Shown one piece after another: positions 1 to 12,900 of a stretch of 64,000 nt of DNA (within the stretch, counting starts at the first letter, position 1; each line of letters starts with the position of its first letter). The DNA lies in contig NC_044571.1 of assembly GCF_901933205.1 (NCBI RefSeq), forward strand, positions 59,085,994 to 59,149,993, written 5' to 3'. A model generated the notes under the pieces. It saw nothing but the letters and a program-made list of their open reading frames with translations. It made no database searches and had not been told where the DNA came from. This DNA comes from Camarhynchus parvulus (taxonomy: Eukaryota; Chordata; Aves; Passeriformes; Thraupidae). Both the position numbers and the translations under genes were made by a program.

Positions 1-1455
1 TTCCTAAGCAGTAGAAACACGTTCGACTTACTAATTCCAATAATGCATTTACAGTAGGTAGTGCCTATCACACCAATGACTCCTTCAGTGGTATTAATTG
101 CAATTTGTTATGCATGCATTCATTAGGCCCACTCCTCCAGATCTGGCTGTGCTCTGCTTGATTCAGCACCCGGGTGCAGCATAATTTTCCTTGCACTTTC
201 CGGTGCCTGTACTCATCATTTCAGCCCCTGGCATAATTAGATTCCCTGTTGGGAATTACTGATTCAGTCAGAGATTGCTCAAAGCAACCATGATCCACCA
301 GCACTCTTTTCTTTTGGAAAATTTATCACAGGGTAAGCTTGGTTCTGCACCAGCCAGGGATTACTCCCAGCTTGGGTAACCTCACAGCAGCTCAAGAAGG
401 ACAGGATCAGTTTGACTGCATATTTCCAGATTATCATATATAATATGTCACTTGCTGTTGTTCTGATTTGTTAATCACTGTATATTAGCAGCAGACATTA
501 GGCTTGTGTTCATCATTCCAGATTAAATCTAGCAATGCACAGAGTTCTAGTTTTGACTTTTTTTCTTACAGCTTGATAAATGTCACAACCCTGTGTGAAA
601 GTCTCCCCTTACATTTTTTTTTTAATTTTGTCTCTATTCTATGCATGGGATGATTTCTGTAAGAATGTAAAGATGCAGCTCTAACAGAAAAAATTGCCTA
701 GGAAGCTCAGAGCATTTGAAATCAGAAGATGAGAAAAGAAACCATTCTGCAGACTTAATTAAGGCTTTTGCTAGCAGCAAAAACTATAATGCAACATGAC
801 AGTTATTTGAATGATTTTTCTTAAGATGACTATTGCTTTTCATTATCTAATTTGACATTAAGGTTGGTGCTGTATGTCTAGCCTGCAAAACAAAAATAAA
901 AGTTAATAAAACACAGGCTAGAAATAGAAAACAAGTTCAGAGGGAATGCTCTGGGGGTTAGGCCTTTCTCGTGCTTTGGGGAGAAATATACTACCATACC
1001 CTTGTCCTAATTTTTTCAGTGTGGTTTAGAAAAGGCCTTATGGCTAATATGTCACATCTAATATAATTTGCTATTTCTGCCTTGCATATTATTGAACCTT
1101 ACTTTTTCATAATATAACTGCTCTGCTAGAAGGGCTATAGATAAAGTTGTGTCAGCATTTCATTATTAACACAGGCTTTTCAGTGCTTTTCAAGTCAGAC
1201 ATTAACATAATTCTCATCCCTGGCTTTAGACTGGTAGATATTTCAAACTTAGGTGAGAATCATTTGGAATAATTTTTAAAGAAACATTCTGGCCTACTTT
1301 TTATCCAAAGATCCATTTTTTCTTCTCAACAGGGAAAAAAAGCAGGATTTCTACCAAGTGCTGGAGCCTAAACCACAGCGAAGGAAATTTCTCCTGGTGG
1401 TTTAACCTTCCAGGATCTCTTCTTCCCAGTTCTCCAAAGTGTGCCAAAAGTCTAG

Positions 1456-1490
1456 TGAATAATAAAGTCTGCCCTGAATAATAAAGTCTG
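1456..1490. repeat. Short tandem duplication (19-bp period)
   Basis: TGAATAATAAAGTCTG occurs at 1456-1471 and again at 1475-1490. It is a simple local duplication. Confidence 0.8.
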
Positions 1491-4400
1491 TGTAAGGTGC
1501 TGAGTGCACCTCACACAAATTGAAGATCTAGTGGATCACTCAGACTCAAGAGTGTGCTTTCACAGAACAGGGAGCTGTCTCTGCAGAATCTGTAAATCCA
1601 CACAATTGCCACACAGTTTAGTTTCAGGCTTGAAATCAAAGATTAAATGCAATGTTGTCTTAAGGATAACATTTCTAAATAAAACTGCTCGTGAAGGTTT
1701 CACTGCATAGGAATAAATGACCAAATCTTCTGGGACTTTTACTTAAAACACAGCAAGAAATAAATAAATAAGCACAGTAATTCTCCCTTGAATTATTGAA
1801 CAATTGAATTGGTTAATATCGTCAATGCCAGCTGCATGAAGAAAATAAATAAGTCTTTTTAATGAAGAAAAAAGGCTCTTGTCTCAACTGTGTGCCCTTC
1901 TCTCAAGCAACGTAGATGCTGAACTGGAATACTGATTGATAGGTAATTAACAAAACATATCTAATTTAGCTGATGATTAAAGATCTAAGTATCTCTTTCA
2001 AGTGGATTAAAAGAAATTCAAATATAAGTATTTCATTTGTGAAACTGTATTGCTTAAGTAATTCTGTATTAATTACTTGCAAATTAGGTATTTTTGTTTC
2101 ATATGCTTTAAACCTCAACAAATACCCTTAATGAATTAACTGATAATAAGTGTCTTTTTAAAGCAGATCAGATACTAATTTGAAGTAGCTTAATAGGTTC
2201 TTACTGCTGATATTGTCATTACCTTTTGCAAACATCAGCAAAATAAATTTTTTTTCTTTTTTTTAACTGTCACCTTTTACTATTTCCCACTAATGCATTA
2301 ACATTAACCCTACAGTAAAGAAGATTTCATTAGTTTATGTCTTCAGTATGATATTTTACAGGATAATAGCAGGAGGCCTTTGTGCACATAATGGCAATGA
2401 AAATAACTTGTGCCCCTTATTGAAGGACAAATTAAAGAAAAAATACCATGTTTCTATAAGTGTATTGGGAAAAATATATGAAATAACAGAGTGGCTGAAG
2501 TTGGAGGGCACCCCGGAAATAACCTCATGTGACACCCTGATGAAGCGAGGGTTGACCTAGCTCAGGGTTTGAGACTTTCTCAGGGCTTGAGATCTGAACA
2601 CCTCTGAAAACAGAGAATCCTCGAGTTTTCATGGAGTGCTGCAAGAATTTAATCTTCTCTGCCTTTCTCCATGTATTTTCTGTCTTCCTTTGATGGCTTT
2701 CACTAGCCATCCTGCACCTTCTGAGGCAGACTCAGAGTATTCAGTGCCCAGACTCTTTAGATGTTCCATTCACCAGTGTTCCATCTCACCTTTCTCTCAT
2801 CACATCCCCCTCCAAATTTCACTGTTTATGTCTTGGTTTCTGTATCACTTATGAGTAGGTACTATTGCAACTTCCTTAACTGGAAGTAATGATTTTCTGA
2901 CATCTTTCACACCCATTAGGTCAAGGTCAGGATACTTCTAATTCTGTATTCAGATTTTTCACTGGGGTCCTCTTCTAGTGTTAAAATACCACATATTCAT
3001 ATCAGCCTTTCTTATTCTCAAAGTTACATTCTAATTCACAGTTAGATGTTGACTTAAAATGCCTAAAATGTTATGAAAAGAGAGGAAAAAAAAAAGAAAA
3101 TAAAAGAAACACAAAACCACCAAGCCTTCTGGCCAAAAAAACAAACTCTGAATACTGTTAATGAAGAAATGGAATTATTTTCATGAAACTGAGTGATGCT
3201 GGCACATGGAATTTAAAACCCCAGTGTCTTGTGCTCCAGTTCATGGCCATACTCTACTTCCCATTACATAAACATCTACTTTGAGACAGCTATTTAGCCA
3301 ACCTTGGTAGTTAGTAGAAAGATATAATTGCTCCAGAGAGAGATCCAGCCATTTTATGATGCTTATCCCAAGGTGCTATTACTGCATATGCTTTTTTCTC
3401 CTTGTCTCCACCCATGGGCATCTCCATCCTTTTTAAGATCTCACTGTCTGTCTCTGTGCTTTAATAGTCATTGACTTCCAAAGATCTTGAGAGGATATTT
3501 CTAACAAGAAATATCTTGTATCATCAAGTCCCTTGGACCATGCTATTGTTCCTAAACACAGCAAATGCAATCTGTGAAACTGGTTTGGCAGAGCAAATAT
3601 GTGTAAAATGACAACTGAAAAGTAATTCTGTTCAGTCAGTAAAACTTGGGGGAGACAGAATCAAGGCTGAGACAGAAGAGAAAAGGAAGGTGAAAATGCT
3701 GAAGGTGAAAAAAGAAGTATGGTTAATGCAGAGAAGCAGAATGGTCTGAGCAAAGACATGACAGCAAACAATTCAGCTGTTCTGAAGTGTGCAGAACAGC
3801 TTTAGATAGAAAGAATAAAGCAAAACTCATCCATCAACAGATGACATGACAACTACACATGGAGAGAAGGATGCACAGCCTGAACAAAGAAAAAATTAGG
3901 CGGAATATGTCTAGCAATTATTGCTAATTATCAGTATATCACTCCTAAGAGCACCACAGTGATTACACACAAAGATGTGATAAATTGTTTAGCACAAAAG
4001 GGAAAGAGATGAAGCAAAACTGTTCATAACTGATCCTATAAATATAAATTCTTCATATCTCAGTCTGTGTCCTCTGGCAGACTCAGCCAGAAGGTGCATT
4101 CAGAGCAGACAATCTCTGAATGCCATAGACGGGCAAGATACACTGGTTGGAGGTAAAATGGAACCACTTTCCCAAGACCTCTGTCTGGTACAATGTGCAT
4201 GCACCTACCCCCCACAAGAAAGTGAATATAAATCTGCTGCCAATAGACTGCTTCTCATCTTTCATGTATTCCTTCACAGGCAGGATACGAACCTCTGGGA
4301 TTCTGTGACACAAAGATACAGATTAAACACCTTTATTATGTAGCTCACGGGCGCTCCTTGGAGAGCAGCACTTAATTGCATGGTGCAAAAGAAAGAGGAC

Positions 4401-7400
4401 AGAACAGGCTACCAGATAATTTGGGAGAGTTTGCCTCTGCTCCCTCTTCCACTCCAGTGAGAGTGACAAAGGCACCTCTCAACTGCCATGGGGTTCCCAC
4501 TCTGAAGAACAGGACTGTACACTGCATCCTTTTATAAGGAAAGCTGGACAGCACTGAAAGAACAGAGTAGAAGGGAAAGAGAGTATTCAGTTCTCCCCTC
4601 ATTTAATACAGTTTATCACATGTGCTGTCTCACTTGTTTACTATCTGTATCTTCTGGAGGAGAAGATTCCTTTCCAGAAAACTACCTAGATTAAAAATAT
4701 GATACTTTTGAAGAGGAGATATTAACTGCACTTCTGATAAGAACATATATAAAACCCCCTTTTACACTGATCTTCCTATGATTTCATTGATGCCTTGAGT
4801 GTTTTATTTGAAATGTTAGACATTCCTTAGAACTATAAGGTTTGGCTTTTAGCAAGACAACCAAGGTTTTATTCTTTTAATCACTGTCTGTTGTTCAATA
4901 AATGTCAAATTGTTCCTAATGCTATATTCTAGCATATGGGTTTTTAATTTGATTTTGTGCTCTGTGTTCATTACTGGCAACTGAGAGCTTGCCATGTAAG
5001 ATTTTCATTCCTTACACTGTCTTGATTCCTGTAGGAAATAAATATACACATGCATTTATACACAGACAGACAAGCATGCAAAAGATGGGCATGCTTTTCA
5101 AAGCAGAAAGCATACAAAGTTGTTCTTGCAGTGGTCACTGTGACTGAGGACCCCACCAAGAATATAAAAAGAACAAGATAACAACAAATCCCTGCAACAC
5201 TTTTGAGAAACAGAATTGTTGTTCTGCATGTTTCAATCAGAAAGATAAAAAGACATTTTAGATGAATATACTCTGTATGTTGCAGTGAGGTTCAGGGTGC
5301 AACCAGAGGACTGTGTCTGAGCCACTTAGAGAAAATAAATCAGACATTGACTCAGAAGGTGGTTTGGAAGTCACAGAGAAAAGTCAATACACCCTGAAAC
5401 ACCGTGTAAGTCCAGATTGGTTGGACTGTGATATTCAATATGAGAAGGTTTTCCTCTGATCACAGCAGAGAAAGCAGAAATGAACTGCCTTTGATGAGCT
5501 TCTGCAAATGTCAACAGAGAAAGCAGAAATTCTATGCTGCTCCCTGATGTGGGACACCAGGTCATCTGACAGTGACTGGTTAAATAATAGGAACACACTG
5601 TTTTTCCTAAAGAGTTTTACAAATGTTTCAGGACTCCCTTTCTGAAGAATTTTCTTTGCAGTCATCAAGGAGAGGTGAAATACCTTTCAACTGTCAGTGT
5701 GCTGTTAACAATTTGAGCTCTACATGACACATTTGATTGCTTGGGTGAATTCTGAAATACCCTAAAAAGCCTTGGGAAACTATTTAAAGCCAGCTGGGAC
5801 AGATTCAAGGTTAGAAATACAGAACACCAAGATATATCACTATAAAAAGCATCACAACTAGTCAGGCTGCTACTGTTTAGATCCTCTAGAAACTGATTAA
5901 AAAAGCAAACCAAGATGTCTTGTGAATATATGTAAGAAAGCAAATGGCAATTAGCAAAATTCAGGGATGAAGCTGGAGCTCAGTATTAAATTTAATTCTG
6001 GAAATTGATGTAAGTCAGAAAAAGGAATAACTTATTGCTGAGCTACCAGACAGGAAATGGATGCACAAACATGAGAACAGGACTTCTGGCATGACAAGTG
6101 ACTGTTCAGACTAGAACCAGCAGCACACCACAAACAATCAAGTTTGTGTTGTTCTTCACAGGCATTTGTGCAGCCTTAAAGATGCTTTTATCCCCAGTCA
6201 TTCTCTTAGGTGTTTCACTGTCCTTCCAGTCAGAAAATCTTCCTAACTCCTGATCATACTGGTTGCTTGCTGTAACTGAAGGCTGTGACTCCTGGTGCCA
6301 TGTCCTGCTGACGTGTGAAACAGCTCATTCCTTTCTCAGTTGGCACAACCCTTCGCCTCCTCTCAGCATCATCTACCACCAGAAAGATAAGCACTGAGAG
6401 AATAGGATTCTTTTCACACATTTGCACAGCTAAGTTGTCTTTCTGAAGTTGTCCAGGTGGGCCACGATAAAGCAACATTTTTGCAAGGTGACATGGAAAG
6501 AAGTACCAAACATAGGGCTAAGAAAACAATAGCAAAGGTATCTCAAAGGTAGCCAAACACCCCAGCTATTTTTTTACGTGCCACACATACAACTGGTCAT
6601 CAGATCAAAAGGAAAGAGATTTGATATGCCACAAACCACAGCCAGGTGACAGTAGCCTTTGCACGTGCCAATAGCAGCAGTGAAGTGACAATATATGGTA
6701 CATACAATAAAAAGCACCATAAAAACAGCACGACCAGATGAGACTTCATTCTTTTCCCTGCCTTTGTAGCTGAAGTGCAGCCACAAACTAGACCAGACTC
6801 CTTTTGTATTGCTGCAGGAGCCTGCTCCAAGGACCTGGCTGGTAGACTCAGGATGTAGCAAAATCCATGTTGCTTTACCTCTCTGCAGCCAGAAACTGTT
6901 GGTGATTCCTGTTCAGGTCAGTTGGTGGGCAGAACTAAGTCCTACAACATTCCAGAAATGCTGCTATTCAATGTACACAGCTGCTGACTGGAACCATGGC
7001 CAAGGTTTTGCTGAAAATATGAGCCAAAATTCCAATCCAGCACCTATTTTACATTAAATTTTAAGAAATCTTCCTGAGGCATCTAAACACAATGATGGTT
7101 TCTGAAATGAGAGGTGGCATGGGTGGAAATAATTAGTGGCAAGGAGGAGGGGAAAGGTCCACAATTATTTTACAGGAAGATTTTAACATGACTTGTATAT
7201 TGGGATTTGGAGAAAGGATCCAGGTGAGATAAGTATGATGCCCAGTGGCAGACGAAATGAAGAGGTCTTTAGGGGTAGCACTAAAAGCTCCTTTTTGTCT
7301 GCATTAAGCTTACACTGATGGCTTCAAAAACATAATTGCTTCTAAAATAGTCAAATTATGCATTATGAATACATTATCTCATAGATTTTGATTGCTTTTT

Positions 7401-7569
7401 CTGCCGACAAATAATTCACAAAACAATCCAGATTTCTGCAAATGTACCCACTCAAAGCTTAGCAAGTGGTCTAAAAACAGATCTTTACAGCACAGAGAGA
7501 AACCCCTCAGCCAGCTCATCTCCATTGGTAGGTCAGATAGATAGATCTTCCACTAGACAGTCATTCTCT

Positions 7570-7592
7570 CTCACACACATACACACACACAA
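7570..7592. repeat. (CA)n microsatellite, imperfect
   Basis: A short CA run interrupted by one T, in the region downstream of OLFM4. Confidence 0.8.
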
Positions 7593-9751
7593 GCCAGGAC
7601 ATACTATCCAGCTCCTATATATTATGGCAGCCTCCTGAACGTTTCTCAGCTTACAAGAGCAATTGCCATGGAAATGTTGTGACAATCCCCTCAAGGCAAA
7701 TGAGTGGTCTACACAACAGCATTTCTGAGCTCAAGAGGTCCCTTTTCAAGGCTATATTGAATTGAGTAAGTCACACCATTACTGAGGCAGTCTCAAGACT
7801 GGCAGTGCAAAACTATACAGTGATTTGCCAGCCTTAATCGCTTTTCAGCTCTATGCAGCAGCTCTCTGGAAGTCCTGAGACATGCTTTTCCAACACTTCC
7901 ACACTATAACTGAAGCTTCCATTGTTAAGGAGCTGTTTTCAATTTTTCTTAGCAGTCCCTTTTGTGGCAGGGTCAGCTTTTTAAGGACGGCTAGCACTCC
8001 TTTAGTGTCAAAAGGATCCCAGTTTCCAAGAAAAAGATCCCACAAATTAAAAAGAATTAAACAGATTATTTAAATAATGTAATACGGTATTATCACAGCT
8101 CAGATTACGTCTGTCCTCATTCTTCAGCACAGCTAACCTCCTCTGCCATTTCATATAGTTCTCAGGTATGAGCCTTGTAGGGGTTTAAGATTCACTTTAT
8201 TCTTTCCATTCTTTACCTCTTCACATCTTCCCTTCACTCAAGGTTTCTCTTCCTGTCATTTTTGTGATACATAAGTGTTAAAATTAGTGCTTATCGTGAC
8301 CTGCTGTGCAACATCATCTTCCCACTGCCCTAGAGCTGTTATAACCTACCACCTACCATCAGAATATTTTCTTATGTCTTGTATATAGGAGAGACTCCAG
8401 TTTTCAGTCATTGCTTATAACCAATACTTCTTTGAGATCAAAGGTCAGGAGCACTGGAACTGAGGAAAGGAAGCTTGCCAGATATATAGACCAATTGCAG
8501 GCTCTAAGGTCCTGCTAGCTTACACTCCTCTCTGGGGTCTGGTTCAGTGCCATCTCTCTCTGTAAGGAAGATGTAACTGCTCTGTAACTGCTCATAGAAG
8601 AACAAGAATGACAGTCTGGGAATTTAGGAGACTTGCTCAGGGACAGAAATGATGTAGGATAAGTAAGAACAGGACAAGGACTTTAGTTCAAGGTATGTGT
8701 CAATGCTGAGTTTGTAGAAACATACCCATAAAAGACATTCATTCTTCTCTGATGTGTTTGCTGATATGCCCAACAAAGCAAAGCATTACAGTGACAATGT
8801 TGATGTGGGGATAACCTTTCTGTTAAGAGCCAGGCTGAAAAATAATTCAGTTCCCACTGGCTGCCAAATGGGCTGCCATTTCCACAGTCACAGCCCATGG
8901 TATGTAGATGCAGGCTTTTGTATTCAAACTGCACTTGCAGACATCCTGCTCAGCCCTGTTAGGAATACATACTCTCTTAAGGAGTGGAATCATGATTCTG
9001 ACAGCAAATGTTAGTAACCTGCCCATAAGGAATTGATTCTGCTAATTCACTCCCTGAAACTCCCTTCTGCATTGTCACCAGATCAGTCCCTCCTCACTAA
9101 ATGGCAATCACTTCCAGCATCATAGCCCAAGCAGAAGCTGGCTCCCTCTTCCCACTCAACAGCGTTATTGTCACCCCTTCAGTGCCTACAAAGCTTGTGT
9201 TTACCCCCCTCAAGGTGGGCAGATCTGAGATGGTTATGACAAGCTCCATGATGCATGTACCCTCTACCTCCAGAAATAGAGATAGTCTCAGCTCACCAGG
9301 TCCACCACCATTCCCTATTTCTCCAAGCTGTCATATGCCTGGTCCCACTGTAGCCAGACTCATGAGGAAAGTGCAGATCCATCTTAAAGTCAGAAGCCTG
9401 CTCAGCTGTCCCTTCCCAGAGAAATGTGTAGCTCTGCTTGCTAATTATAATCAACAGGCGTGGAAAGGGAAGTGGAAACTTTTGTGACCAAGCTTGGACC
9501 AGTTTCAAATTTGCCTTGCCGGCCCAAATGCAATACTGTTCTTCTTGAAAGGTTCATTGCTAATATTATAATCCACACTGGCAAGTAAATGTACACATCG
9601 CATTGATTACTAGAATGACTGAAATGAAATTACTTGTTCACGTCTTTCTGTCTTTCTTATCTCCGCACATGTAATTTTCCACTCTATTGTACTTGCTCTG
9701 AACTCTGCTTTGAAGAGTTTTTCCATTTACTGAAATACTAACCAGTCACAA

Positions 9752-9915
9752 CAATTTATTTGCACTTCTATTGTGCCTGCCTCCCCTCAGAGAATATCAA
9801 CACAAATTACAAACATCAGTGATTTTAGCCTCCATTCACTCCAGCAACATAATCCCCAGCCTACAGATGAGGAAACTAAACCGTGACTTGTCCAAAGTCA
9901 TATAGGAAACTCACT
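9752..9915 (+). mobile_element. MIR/CORE-type SINE relic
   Basis: The order of blocks matches an old CORE-SINE-like consensus: TTTGCACTTCTATTGTGCCT, ATTACAAACATCAGTGATTT, then TAATCCCCAGCCTACAGATG, AGGAAACTAAACCGTGACTT and GTCCAAAGTCATATAGG. The 'acagatgaggaaact' and 'acttg-ccaaagtca' blocks are the well-known MIR-type core. It is diverged but continuous over about 160 bp. The exact subfamily was not determined. Confidence 0.7.
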
Positions 9916-12900
9916 CCAGAAATCCATGGTGTCTTAAGGATGCTGGAGGCCATGGCCACTGTGAGCATGTGCATCAGAAACACTCTCTGTACGTGCAGTG
10001 AGGCAAGCTCCCTGAGCAGGAGGTGTGCATTCATTCCATCTGAGTCTCCAGTCTTGCGGTGCCACTGCCCAGAAAGTCTGACCTATTTGGCTGTCAGGCT
10101 GCTTTTGAAGGAGAGACACAAAACCTGAGCCTTATGGCATCATAACTAAAGAAATCACTGCCAAAATTAAGAACCTAATTCCTGCACAGGTCCCTGCCAG
10201 CTGAAGTTTTTGACCACACTTAAGAAAGTGATGTGCATATCAGCAGAAACTTCATTTCATTTTCTCTTCCTCCTAGAGGTGTCTATAGTCCTTCTATCCC
10301 TAACCTCACCAGTGGTCTGGAAACAATGTCATTAGACAATTAAAACAGAATCCACTAAATCATCTTGGCTCATATGTTGAACTTTGAATGTTAGGCTTAT
10401 GATGAGGCAGATCTCCTAAATTGTGTTTCAGTCCCTAAATAGCAAATATGGAATAGTGAAGACTTCAGTAGAGAAGTTATGTACCCAAATCAAGTGACCA
10501 AATATAGATGGACTACATAACGTTTTTAGACTTTTTTCAAAAACATTTCTCATTCCCAAATATTTACATAGAAGTCAGCCTTATAATACTTAGATAATTA
10601 CTATGGAAGGATCATTTAAACAGCAGCTTAAAATATAAGCTAAAGTTAAATACATAAAGTAGGAGAACTAGACCTTATCTTCATCTTGTATGCCAGGTTC
10701 AGCTGGTTTTGGTTTTCCATTCAAGCAAAAACACTGTCAAAAATTATTTCTTTAGAAGTCAAAATTATTTCCTTAGAAATAAAAATTATTTTCCCTTCAT
10801 AATCTATGCAGTAAAAATCATCATACAGCCAACCTTTTTAACACAAATACCATGGGAGCTGAATTTTCAGTCATTCTTTTACGATGTGGAGTCACAGGCA
10901 ATGAGTTGTCATCTTTCTCTTACAACTGAATTCACACTGTACTAGTTTTATAAGTTGCCTGCTCACACATCAGACATGGATCTATCCTGAAAATATAGGT
11001 GAATAATAGATTTGATAAAATATGTTGTTTTCACATGATAGAAACTGTGCAAATTTGATTTGCATTTATTTGACATTTCATTTGAAAAAAACAGGAGTGA
11101 AACTTTCAAAATGGCACATTTCATTTCAACACTTTCAAAAGGAATCTTTTGCATTTTTTATTTCAAAATGGCTTTTTCATATCAAAATTGACCTCATTTA
11201 AAAATAAGAGGATTCAACTATATAGGGAATGGCTGGTTTTAGCTAGCTACATATTTTAGTCATATCGCTATGAAGCAAGTCATATTGTTTTGGGGTCCTG
11301 CATCTCTCCCCCCAAAAAAAGGAGGCATGCTCCAGTTTGATGTGAGTTGAGCTAGTTTTTTGTTTTTTTCTCTCACAGTTTTTTGCCTCAGCCTTGGGTA
11401 ACATTAGTCTCCTTCAACTTAATTCCCCCCAAATGCAACTGTGGAATTCAGATATTTATGTGCAGGTGCCCAGGGTGCCAGTGCTTGCTTCTGAGGTGGG
11501 TTTCATCCAAGACTAAAAGAGAATAGAACCAACACAGAAACTACAAAGAATAAATATGTACGCCTGATTATTAAGGAAATCTCCAATTTCAGCGACCGTG
11601 ACAACTGAGGGACCTTTGTTTAGGTATTCAGTTGCCACACACTGTAAGCATCTGCAGAATGTAAGCATCTAAGCCCTCTGAAGTGGCCTAGGGTACATTG
11701 CCTTACCTCTGCCTGGTCTAGGCAGATGCATTTCCCATGGCCCCTGTCACAAGTACCTCTTCTAGGGCACCTCAAACAGCCCTAAAAATATCAGGGTGGG
11801 ACACAGAAGTAAACCCCACATGTTTAATCTAACCCACCTAACATACAAAAACACTCCAGAATGTTATCTGGCCTACCTATTTTAACTATTTCATGTTTTC
11901 CTTAAGGAGAAGGTGAATCAGCTGGGCAGTGTCTAACTCTTTCTATGGATAGTGCCTATTCAACTAGCTTAGAATAATATATGTTTTAGATTGAGGGTGC
12001 ATAAAAGAAATTTCATTCTGTTTGATTCATGTGGCTTTGCAGTACAATAACAAGGGTGAACTTTGAATATTCACAGTAAACTCGTCACACTGAGAGGACC
12101 ATGAATGTTACACAACCAGTCACAACAAGCACTTCATGAGCTATTCATTAATATTTTGCAAAGAGGAAATGTGGGTTCAGTTTTATAATTAAAGCATCCA
12201 TGCCAAATCATTTGCTGTGTTATAAGAAAACTACTCATTATAGAGTCATAACAGCACTTAGTTTCACTTGTGGAAGCCCAGGCACTGTTCTAAATGGCGC
12301 TTGGGGGATTCATGTTGCCAGCTTCAGGCATCCCAGCGAAGCTCCTAAATTAGGATCCCAGTTTCCCTGGGCTCCTTGCATAATCCACAGGGAGAAAACA
12401 AATGGAACCAGTCTCCCTACAGAACACTTCAGTCTCAAACACCAATCCATTCTGCAGGCTTTAGGGCCCTTCTAGCCCTATAGATTATTAAAATAATTAA
12501 TAAATTAGTTTGTGGTTGCTCTCATGTGGGTATTTAGGACCTTGCAACACACCCTGGGGTATCATGGCTATCAGATAGGAAGCACAGACCCCTCTGGAAT
12601 TGCTGTGGGGACCAGGCACAGCACCTCTAGACCCAAACTACATTAAAGTCTAAGTGGCTTCCTGCTTCACCTCAAAGTTCCCAGAAGCTTGTCCTTAATT
12701 ACCCATGCACACTAAAAGGGAACTCTGTTTTGAGGCTAAGTATTTATTGACTGCCTAAAGCTCTATTGCAGTCCAGGATTATGCAGACAGGTGACATTCA
12801 GGAGACTAAGTCTCTTGAAAAAGCTCAGTATGTGCTAGTCTGGCAGAAATTCCATGGGAAGCCAAATGTCCCTCTTGTTGAAAAGGTTCTTTGGTGGCAG

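Larger units (their letters stand above)
1..9751. other. Intergenic DNA, no gene seen
   Basis: AT-rich sequence far downstream of OLFM4. Open frames are short (under 100 codons apart from one of 128 codons at 9101-9487), lack recognisable domains and overlap others on the opposite strand. Besides the simple repeats listed, the part around 6215-6400 faintly resembles an old inverted CR1 body, too diverged to call. Confidence 0.6.

Noticed and set aside
6215..6400. Possible old inverted CR1 body
   Set aside because: A few words resemble CR1 (CTTCCTAACTCCTGATC, CCATGTCCTGCTGACG), but the alignment by eye is too broken to support.
12440..12490. GGGCCCTTCTAGCCCTATAG resembling a CR1 tail
   Set aside because: Only about 20 bp match and the upstream sequence does not follow the CR1 3' end.
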